55,971 nt of DNA, taken from positions 11,639,820-11,695,790 of the forward strand of contig NC_049987.1 of assembly GCF_000003815.2 (NCBI RefSeq), written 5' to 3'. Positions 26,501-38,500 of the stretch are shown piece by piece. Below the pieces are notes generated by a model. The model saw nothing but the letters and a program-made list of their open reading frames with translations, had not been told where the DNA came from and did not search any database. Both the position numbers and the translations under genes were made by a program. The stretch comes from Branchiostoma floridae. Lineage: Eukaryota; Chordata; Leptocardii; Amphioxiformes; Branchiostomatidae. Each line of letters starts with the position of its first letter. The stretch's first letter is position 1.

Positions 26501-29500
26501 TGCCAACACGCTCCATTACCTCTTTTCTGCCTGATTTACTTCTGGTGCGACATGAAAAGTTAAGCCTTTTATCAAGTGGACGTCTAGTACATCTGGTGTT
26601 TGGGGATAAACTCCCGGAGGATGCGCTTTACATTGATTTGCACAGACTCTTGTACAGAACTGCCGAGAGGAGTCCATTTCACCGTCCTATCATCGCGACC
26701 CGTAACGGAAATGTTATCGTAAGCTGGGGTCCGACTCCGACTCTTGACCCCGATGGCGTCTGCGCTTGCAATAAAAGGTAAAACAGAAAATATCTTAGCT
26801 CGTTTATGTGCTGTTAGTGCTGTTAGTGGTCCCCGCACTTACTTTTAGTAGATTCTTATCATCACCACCTCATTGCGTCCTTGCACAGACAATCAAATTA
26901 CCTTACACTCAGTGTGAAATTGTTTCCACTAGGTATATATGGGCTGCGCTTAAGAGTTGGCAGACTTTATTCGGTGATCTTGAGACTCAAAACGTCTTTC
27001 TCAACGGGAGACAAACGAGATGCAAAAGATTTTTCCCTAGTCGTTGGAACAGTTAACAAATTTACCAATTGTAGATGAGGGAAACTGGTACCAAGTTACC
27101 GCCACTTTGCAAAACAATTCTTCATGTTTACAGCAGTATATTCCATTCAGTCGCTCTTTTGACCGAGATCTTCAAAACTCCTTAGAATCGTCCTTGGGAT
27201 ACATCCTGCACATAACTAATGCCATAAAAGTTCATTTACAACTTTTCAAGTTATGCTATTCTCCAAAGCAATCAGTCGCTAACGCCAATGACCATTAACC
27301 CTTCCCCTTCACGGTAAATAGATACAGAAACAAGTAAAGATAACCAAACGGTACGTCATGCTTCCTTAACTGGGTACAGAACAAATTGAAACGATTTCCT
27401 AATAGGAATCGAAGAGGCGTCACAGCGATCTTGGACACTCATTCTACCGAGCTCATCTGTTGACTTTTGCGGTGCCATCAGTTAGGTCTTTATCTCCCTC
27501 CACAGGTGGTAATCCTGACATGGCCGCACCAAAATCGAACCCTCCGTCACCGGTTAGCTCACCCGTCCTCATTCCTTGAAAGCTCGTTTGCATTTAGACG
27601 ACAGAAAATCGCAAGTCCATTATCTACTTCCCGCGTCGTTAATAGATTTTTCGTCCACGCTGAGACGACTGTCTGTGCGCCATATTGATCGACACTGTTT
27701 TCACGGTACACTCTCTAAGAAGTATTAACCAATTGCGGGCGGGTGAACTTCGTGCTGAGAGTGTCTGGCGTAAAGAACTGCAGCAATAGAGGGCGCCCCA
27801 CTGGTAAAGACGTTCTGCATTACAGTTACGTGTGTGTGTGTGTGCTATTATGGCCTAGCTGGGTAGCTGTCTTAAGCTTTGAACCATGTATCATCTGAGT
27901 CAATGCAGACTTAATACATGTATCTTCTGCTAAACTGGTAAATACAAGAAGTACACTGCAACAGTACATCTTTAGAACTTTCCGGAACAAGCTGCTATTG
28001 GGCTCAAACCCACACCACTTCTTCAAGAAGCCACCGAAAAATCATACCTAGCAGGAGAAAAAAAATATTCAGAAACAAGACGCTCTACTGCAGTAACGAC
28101 GGTATACCTGCTTATCTGCCATTATCAATAATTAATTAACTTTTATGAGAGATGTGGATCCACAGAAAAAAAACAATTAATTGGATTTAGAGTCACAGGA
28201 CTATGCTTGATTCTCTATAGCAACGTAAACTGTTGGTCAAAACTGGCACGGTCCTTTTTCATTGTTGTGCTTTATACAATGTTAACACTTCGGATAAAGA
28301 AATCCTGGTCTTTCTGTTTTCCTTCTTCTGTCTTATCCGTTACGTCGGTCTGTTTCAGTCAATACACATCTGCAAGATTTACTTCGTGGACTTGCATGAT
28401 GCAGCTACTAATACAGCATCAGCATGTAGCATACTTAGGCTGTCAAAGCGTACCATGTCGCTGGAAAATGGTAATGCAGTAAATGCACTAATGGAAATTG
28501 ACGGATAGCCAACCACTAGGGTCCGTACATTGACATAAATGGGTCAAAAGGAAAAACGGTCCGGACTGTTTTCAAAGCAAATGAAAATCGAGCGTGACAG
28601 CATGGACCTTCCTCTACCATCAGTCGTTAGACAAATGTGATGCTGGAAAATATGACTTGCCAGTTTTGCTGTCACAATATAGCATATCAGTTGGGTTCTA
28701 ACAGTTGGACTTAAAGATATTCACAACAGATCTTCTTCCTGTGATATGATCCTTGTAAAACATTGAAAATATTGATAGCCAAACTAGAAAACTACAATTA
28801 TACATAAGATATCAATTTTTTGATGGAGGGGTTGTACACTATGTAATTACTTTGGCAATCATATTTTGTGATCCACGGTTTATTGTGTACTTTATACTAG
28901 TAATATGTCTTGTCGGATTTTATTTTGTGTCCGTTGTATACTTGTAGCATATAGCCGGTCTAGGCTTTCTGCCCTCTGGTATACATTAGTGCCCTTGACA
29001 TAACTTACGACTGCACTTGCTTTCTCTGATGAAGAACGCTATAGTAACGACGTTCACATTGATTGTGACCTCATTAGAACACTGGTATCGACTGGCAAAT
29101 TCCATTATGAGATCTATTTAAAGAAAACGACGCTGTTCTATGCTGTATTAACTTGAGGTTCCTTGGAGACACCACCGAGCTTTTTGAAGATCCGTTACAA
29201 GAATCAATACCTGTGGAGGTGAAACTCTTTCATAGCTCGTTTCTTGCGTGTGGTTCACTGGAGATGTCAATATATCTTCCCATAAACAAAGATGTATGAC
29301 TTCACGATGATGGGTCCAGGTTCCAAGTTTAGAGACCAGATGGATTTTTAAGAAGTAGTCATGGGCTTAAGCAGGATTTCCGAAGTTGCTGCTCTAATAT
29401 ATCACGGGTACTTCAAAACCAGAGGGGACTAAAGTCTATCGAATAGCTGCTAAATCTTTTAGAATGTTTCTGCGGGTACTATCTGCGAAAGCAAACTGTC

Positions 29501-32500
29501 TTGTTCATCATCTTTCAAGAAATTCTCCCTTTGTGTATGGGCCTCCTTGTGTGCAATTTCATATGCGGCGCCACAATGACATTAAGGCGGTTATACAAAG
29601 TTTGGAACAACTTTAAACCCATTGCTCTGATAGGGTTTTCATTACACGTGTGCCATAGTTATCTCACATAGACAGTCATCCCAAGAGCCTTCGGGATACT
29701 TGGAGCGTCAAGTTCCATTTCTATCAGATTCCGGCAGCGTAGTACCTTAAGTGCAAATTTGTAAAGCTTTTCTTGCTCTTTTGTGATCCCATCAGTTTTT
29801 ATTTCACGTGCATATTGTATGCTTAGGCATGTTGGCACCAGCCTTTTGCTTCTCTAACAGTCTTATTTCGTATGTTGTTCAATAACGACTACGTGTTGTA
29901 TTATATTACTATAAGACGTCATTTTACCTGTCACTTTTCAGATTCCTTATCTAGTTTTTGAGTAGACCTAACAAGAAGCAACGAATGTCTGTTGAATAAA
30001 CAAATGAAATGTAATTCAAACCTCCCAATATTTGGCCACCGTAGAGACTTGGTTTTCCTTTCTCATAAATTGCATTTGTATTGATTAGCTTGCCTCCCTA
30101 AGCCTTAAAGTAGGCCACGTGACGTGAAAACGTTTTAAGCCTTACTGGACTTTTTGTTTCTTTCGTTTGTATGTCACGTCAGTAACTGTTTCTACACGCT
30201 ACGTGGTATTGAGGAGTATTCAATGTTCTGAATACAATCGTACTTTGAAGATCATGACTACTTTTCAAGCAAGAGACAGTCATTGAATGTCTTCCTTAAG
30301 GATTTTAATACTACGCATCACGGGATACTTAGGACATATATGTACATGTATACAGAACAATAGTAATAGCAATATTAGACAATAGTTCTGCAGCGCATGA
30401 GGACACTTCCGCAGCAATAATTTGTCTCAAACTTCATTAAGACTTTGCCGAGAAGAAACACACGACAGAGTTTCTCCCTTGCCGTTGTAATAACACCTTC
30501 TTTGAGAGTTTATTCAAGTTTCAAGCCAATAACTCAAGTCTTAAGTGCAGGCTGTATGGCGTGGATGGATTAGGCTCTACCAGGCACCGCTAAGTCCTAT
30601 CGATCAACTTGCAGGCGTTTTCTGCGTATTACTTTCATTTCCAGAGCGCAGCGTGAAGATGAGTTAACACCACTGTCAAAGCAGAGAATCCCTGAGAAAT
30701 CTACGAAATCATGGACCAATTAAAGTTTCCATTTACCCCTGGAATCTAAGGCTTTGTGGGTTGATTGGACTGGGTCCACCCTATGTCTAAGTTGTGAAGG
30801 GTTTTCAAACAGTATTGTTCCTTTTCTTTTGTCAAAAGTGAAGGTAAAGGAAGAGACTTGTATTTCCCGTGGGCAATCATGGTTGGTGCAAATTCTCAGG
30901 TAGGATAGGATCGCCTCAGAGGACGTCACCAAAAGGCAAACGTATCTTACTCATCAAAGCCGAGGGTCAAACTCATAACTCGAGTTCACAAAAAGAGTAC
31001 GTCCCAAAACTAATCATCAATACAAGCAGTCTGTGTGGAGTCAGAAGTTTCCGGAAAGTGCCGTGTAAGTTGCCCATTATATGTGTTCCCACGTTCAACT
31101 TGGTTCCAGAGTGAAGAGGTATCTCCTCCAGCTCAAACGGGTGACTGCATCTTTGTGGTACCAGGGGAGGAATCCGTCTCCTTTAATAATGGAATCGGCT
31201 TCGTTGCCATCGAATCGTTGGGACCTTTCTCATGGGACCGTGGAATGTTTCTCCATGATTGCAAACGAAATGATCTTACTGATCTTGCTCAAGAAGGGGT
31301 TTTGTCCTAGGAGACATTGCCTGATGATCATGCCATTGCCGTTAAACCGACTAAGGCACCGAGTCCAAAGCACGCATCCCCTTTCTTATTCGTGATGGTA
31401 GCCTACTGATCAAATGCTAGAAGAAGAGTGACATGTTTCAAATGCGTTGATCAAAGTAAAAAGGTTCAAGATTCTCCAGACTGGCATATAATGCATAGTA
31501 CTTTACAGCTCATGATGAGGAATTTTAAAAAATGAGACCCAAACGTCCCATCGTACCGTCCCTTTGTGCGTTGTAACTTTCCTTTGAAAATCATACAAAA
31601 GTTCTTCTGTGATCTTTTCTCCCGTTGACACGACAGAAGAATCGTTATTTACCATTTTGGAATAATGCTCTAGAGCCCATCGGCTTGTTTTTCCTGTAAT
31701 CATCAGCCGCCTCATTGATTGGGGGAGCCGCCCTGTCTTAGAAGAGTCATCTCTATCTCCTCACACTATTGATTTTGTCAAGATGTTTTCTAAAGAATAA
31801 ATCTTCTAACTTTCAAGTAACGTCTCAAAAGGGCGAAGAGCACTCTGTGTTATTGCGGCTTGGTCCTCGGAGAAATCTTTTCATTTTGCAGGAAACTTCT
31901 CCATCGATCGGGAAGTTTGCATGCTGTTGCTCATTTGTGCTCCTCGACCTAACGATAGAGTCCTTGTTGGAGATGGTATCTTTGTGGCTTACTCTAACGT
32001 TTGGATTGATCCGTTGCTGTATCGATCCGTGGGTAGTTTTGCTATTTTGTCGTAGGTAATGTCTTTATTCAAAGTACGATGTTGATGCAGGAGATCTGTA
32101 GCCAAAGCCGCGTCAAGCCTGATATAAATCTTACACATCTAATTGAATTTACGGTGACCAAAAAAAAATAAGCAATGGTTTTCTCTTTGTCTAGACGCTC
32201 CAAATTGGTTATCTTGATCTGGTAAGCGTCCAGATGAGAGCAATGTATGGGTATCCACCATGTTAATGCCTTTCCTATCAAGTACAATCTATATTGTACG
32301 TACATTACTGTAATAAACAGATCCATTGTACAAACATCTATAACTGTACAACGTGACCAGCAAATATGTTATTATAAAGCCATGGGATAGATTGTGTAGA
32401 TACATCGTACAAAGTAACAAACCCTTTACCTTTTCGCAAATGAATATTAATGGTAGTCGATATACGTTGATTTTTGTCATTGATTCTCGCTTTGTAGAAG

Positions 32501-35500
32501 AACTTCAAGGTTTCCTTTTGCAGAAACCTTTTGTCATCTATTGATAATGCGCATAATTCTGTTGTTACAACTTCGCGGGAGTCACACATGTTTTACCAAT
32601 GCACTGGAAGTTTTCTTAGAAAGCAGTCATTCAACCAAACATGTTTTTACCAAAGCACCGGTAGATTTTTTAGAAAGCAGCCATTCAACCAATCTAGTCT
32701 GATGTCATTAGCTGACTCGTCACACAGCTTAATTAACTGAAACCTACTGGGCCCTCGCATTAGAACATACCATAAGCACAATTAAGAGAATGCAATGTTG
32801 GGGGACACCTCTTCTGGCGCCAACTCTTTGAACGTAAGTCTCATTATGTACAGTTTGATGGCAATAAATTGAGAGTAGATGTCAGGCGTTATTCTCTTTG
32901 AGCCTCAGACAAACATCTGCTTGCTTCCTTGGGGACACACCACCAAAGAGATATCCCCGTCTATACTTATTAATCTAGGGCCGAAACATCTTCTCCACTG
33001 GGAAATCACTTAAGTCATTAACTATTGTTTATTTATAGGATCTAATAAGGCATGAGAATGCATGAATTGTAATCTGCGTGACTCATCTGCGGAGAAAAGT
33101 CACTTTTGTGAGGAAATTTCATCTCAACTCCCTTTGGTTATCGTGTACTGTATAGACACCAACTCCCCATCGTGCCAACGACATTTAAGTCTGAGCTGTT
33201 GGTTGCTAAGGTCGTACCATTTGAAATTCACTGAGAGGGGAATGAGCACTTTTATCTCTTTGTAGTTTTAATCGATTGTACACCCTCTGGAAATTGTGAG
33301 TAGACGTTTCCTATAGTTAACGGTACGTTAACGTCTATTGCTGCCAATACACAGCATGAATTATACACAACAGCCCTTCCTTTGACCGTGCCGCTTCACG
33401 CACCTTGGTTAATGATCTAACATAATTCTATTGACACGTGTTGCCATGTCTGAGAAAAAGATGCTGATTGTTTCCTTCTGTAACCATTTATCATGCATAT
33501 TCACAATTGCCTCTCTTATTTCAAACAGCATGATAAGCAATGCTACCTTCAGTACCGTGCATTATCCAACGGTTAGCTACGATGATGCTGGACTAGATGA
33601 TCCAGAATACAACTCCCGACTGCCATGTTTGACCACACATACCGGAAAGGGTTTGTTGTCATTAGAGCATAGTCGACATTATATTCATCAGAAAATGAAA
33701 CGGGAATCTTTTTTTTCGTTACCCTTAACCTTTACGTAGTTTACTTTCACCTATCGATCTTACTATATGTATACGACGGGTTGAAGAGCAGCTACATGTG
33801 TGTACTGCAAGCAAAACCGGAATCATTAACACGCTTCACCATTCCCATTACACTCTAATCTTTCCTGTGATGCACTTTTGTTAATGTGTAAGTAAAGGAT
33901 AGCTTCGGATACTGCCCCTCCGTCCATTATCCTATCAGTGTTACTTTCCTAAATGAGGACCTCCCTCTGCCTCATTGACACCTAACTGGGTGAAATTGAA
34001 GAAAACTCCGTCTATTTGAGCATGTACACGTTCAAGGGTCTAATGGATGACCTTCCTATCCGAACACCATCTAACACGCCTTTTTCCAATTATCCATCGC
34101 TCGTACCTCATCATTTTCACTTCAAGCAAAACCCAGAAGAAATATAGAGCCCAAATAGGTAACAGGAGATGGGGTATCAGTGCATAGACTGTAGATAAAC
34201 CATGGACACTCGATTATTGAGTAGTGGTTGTATATGAGTTATATATTTACAGAGATGCCTCTCGAGAAAAATGGAGAAAGTGCTTTCAGAAAACTGACTG
34301 AAAAAGTAATTTTCCTTACTCCAACGCTGAAGACCTGATGTAATTATCTACGCCAAAGTATCTCTATAGAAGCTTCGCACAGCCCCTATTGCAGTTATTG
34401 CATCAGTAACAAAGCCGATGCAGGAAATTACAGACGCCGCTGGCATTACTTTGATGGTTTAGCTGTACTCACATCAAAGCCTGCTCACCTAATGTCACTA
34501 TTGGGCATACACGATCAAAGAGAGAGATATAACATCCCCAGTTAATTGTGCCATGTTGGTTAAAACAGTACAGCGCACATACCAATTACGTTCCTCATAC
34601 GGTCAGTGATTCTTACACCTTTGCATTAGACTGTATACTGCAGACTTAGTCATTTGGCGGATGGCCGGTTATATCTATGGCCTGGGGGTGGATTGGACGT
34701 ATTGTACTCTCGGCAGAAAAATGTGCGAGTCAACGCTGATGACACCAAAATGTATTTCGCCTTTGGTTAAAGTACATTGATTAAGAAGAGATCGACTGTA
34801 GATGATGTCCTCTGCATGGTAGTGTGCCGTGCTTTGTCATCCCGAAAGTTGTGACGTTGGTGTCTCTTCTTACTGTATGATGATTCTTAAGACAATTCCT
34901 AGATCTATATCAATATTCAGATCCTTCCAAAGGTTGCTAACAATTAGGTCAAGGTCTAGCTACTTAGTAAAGCTTCTGGAACATAGCTTCTTCGGTACAC
35001 AATTGCCATGTTCTCTTGTGCTTTGTCATCCTGAAAGTTGTGTCATACAGAAAGTTGTCACCCTGAACGTTGGACGATGGTGTCTCTTCTGGCTACATGA
35101 TGATTCTTTATGAAATACCTACATATATATCTACATTCAGATCTTTCCAAAAGTTGCTCACAATTGGATCGAAATCTAGCCAGCAAGTAAAATAAATTAT
35201 GACATATCGCTTCTGCGTTACGCAATTGTCATGTTCTCGTACAAACATAGCTAGTAGGAGAAACATCGCAATTTAACAGCTCTGCATCCCATATGACATA
35301 TGACCAATGCAATTTAGTACCTTGCCACTAAAAGAGAAGCATGTAGAGAGGGCAAGATTACACTGGGATAGTTCAATAGAAGGGTTCCTCAGAGAGAGTG
35401 ACAATGCCCTGCCATGAGAGTGATTTGCATCTGATGATTTTTGAGCGGTAGGAATAGTAGATGTGTGTTGAATTAAATTTTCTTTAGATACAGATGGTTA

Positions 35501-38500
35501 GTACGATCTTCACTAAGTAAGTGTTGCATCTCCGCTTCATATTCTGTATCCATTGATAACAAGCTCTGTGCCCTTTCGTGTCAGTATTCCATATGCGTGC
35601 CAACACTTAGTTTTAATTACGGAAATTACAGGATATAATCCATCTCAACCCCGCTAATACCGGGCGCTTCCGATCACGACTGGGAGTAATTAGAATGGCA
35701 TTGAGCGAAATGTTAATGATGAGGCTTCAGGAGATTTGTTTCCTGTGTTCTAAGCATTTGTAGCTTACAATCATCCATTCAGAAAGATGGAAAGTGAAGT
35801 TCTGTAATGTATAGAACCCCATAGAATGTATGTTATCTAAAGGCCAATACATGTTATTGCATTATCTAGTCTTTTTTGTTAGCATGGCCAATCAGACCGA
35901 GGGGTGCGTTCGTGGATAACAGTATGGACTTTGGTGTTAATTAAACGTCGGTGTAGATGTTATGTGGGTTTTGAATGGCCCACATAGGTTGGCATTTCTT
36001 GCTACCTTCTTGTTGCTGCCGTGTGATTGTATAAAATTTTCCTATATCCTGTAAATAGTAGACCTGTAACGGAAATATTTTAAACAATGATTATCACTTA
36101 GAAGGAATGGTACAGTCTCTCTTTTTTTCAGAACACCTTTCTGCCTTGCATGAATTGCTTGAAATATGACAGTTTAGAGAGGTAGGATTCTAAGCATATT
36201 TTAAGAAATATCATGATCACAGAATGACGTGAAACAACAATTAGTTTTCCAATCACTGGGCCTGTAATCAAGGAGTAATTATCCAAACTGAATGTTTATG
36301 TCACTCCAGGAGCGCCATGAAAAATTCAAGAATAAAAGTTGTCAATTGATGAACTATGCATACTGATAGCACTCGTGCCATCCAATCTAATTTCTTAATT
36401 TTCTTGTTATCAAAGGCAAACAGCCGTCTGACGCGCAGGCTGACGATAGAGGTTCGCTCCCTACCGTGAAGAAAGTGATTACTAATCTCAGCGCAGCCTC
36501 CAAAGTTTCGCCACGCCGAAAACAGTGCTCCTATTTTAATGAAAAGGAGATCTCATCATCAGAAAGGTAGTTTCACACTCTTAAGATGAATCACGACACA
36601 AGCGTGGTTCTTAAGGTGTGCTGATCTGTGTGATTACCTTACCTCACTCCTGAAGTTTGAGAGGTCTTTAACATTCTGAGGGATCTTTGGATCTCAATAC
36701 GACCTCTCTATCCACACGACTTCAGCCAAAGCGTTTAAAGGCACCAGAAAATCTACTTCTTGATGTAGATATATCACCACTATCATGCCTGTCACAGCTC
36801 CTCTGATTGTCAGTACCTGGCTAATTACAGTAATCGTTACATCAATTCATCAAAGAAAATCTTTACAAGTTTACTCGTGTTGAATATTTTAGTCGTGGAG
36901 GATTTTGATCTCACAAACTTCAGTCATATGTTGGGTAACGTGATAATGAGAATATGGCCAAAACCTTTTAAAATTTCTAGTTCTAAGAGTAGATCTAGGA
37001 CTGGAAGCCTCTTACACTTTTGGTTCACAGTACAACAAATGAACCATTACCAGGAATATGATTGAATCAAGAACACACAGACGACAACACAACCGTTACA
37101 ATCACAATATAAACTGGCTGCACTACAGACATAAAAGCAGCATGCGAATACTCGCTATTCAGGCTTATTTCATCAGCGGAACGTACTGATACAGATCATC
37201 TCACTTGATCTAATTTGTCTTTCCCCGACTTTCAAAGTACAACACTCCTTTGGTAAACCGCCTTCAAAGACACCTGTCAGTAGTTCCAAACCTCATTACA
37301 GACAGCGTATTCTCCTCATCTGCAGCCCCAAGATAAAGCAGTCATTATGTTTTAAGATATGTGTTGAAAGACTGTAAATCATGATACACATCACTATCAT
37401 TCCATCTTCTAATGCAAGGCTTTACGTTATTTATCATCACATCTGCTGGGAGCTTTATTTCCCTTGTCATCGCAACCACAAAAGAGTCACTCATTCGTAA
37501 ACAGGATTTACGAGTTCATTAATATCGCTATTTCCCAACATCTGTAATCCCTTTGGTATTTCATGTTTCGATTATTCTATTCTTTAGGCTCGTTTTAAGC
37601 TCGTTCCATAATAGATAAGCAGGGTGAGATTTGTTTTGTAGCAAGCATTGCCATGATTTGTCGAAGCCTGTTTGATTCGCTTTTTGTCTCGAGAGCAAAA
37701 TTAACACAAGCACTATGTCTTTTTTGGCGATGATTTCTACAACCCAGTTCACGATAAAGGTACATGTATATCTTTGATTCATCCTAACCCTCTGTGAGTG
37801 GGTTCTTCACACCTACGGCATAATAGGAATTTACATTCTGGGCTTACTCCAAGATAAAGGAACCATTAAGTGATATTTTATCTGGTTTCCATTTCGTCCT
37901 GAGGCGTTCCTAGTTTTAATCACCCCATCCATCTAAACCTGCCTTATCACAGACGACAACTGAGCGCGGGGAAAGCTGTGGACTTGGCAAACGGAAGGAG
38001 GTGAATGCGGGCCAATTTTTCAATATACCAAACTTACCAACTAACATCTTAAATTACAATAAAACCTGTAAGCTTCTATACTAATATGACCAGAGATAAA
38101 CACCCAGTAGATGATTATGAACATAACCATGCATCTATATTAAACAGAACCAACATACATGACTTTTTGATTGTACAGTTTACGTGTACATATCTAGCCT
38201 AGTGCACACTGCTTTTGAAGTATTCTCCTGTGCCTATGAGCCGCCGCACATTAAAGTGACCAGCAGCGGCAATTCCTTCTACGACATATTGTCCGACAAG
38301 AGGAAATAGACACGTAGACAGAACCATACCTCGAGCACTCATACAAGCCTGCGGATGGGAATTTAAAAAAAGACAAATTCTTTTTAAAACACAAAGCTAC
38401 TTTAGAGATGTCGATTATGATACGATTCAAATTGCGTGGGTTATTGTCTGAATGACCTGGCTGCAACTTTTCCCTAATCGCCATCCCGTAACCCATGACC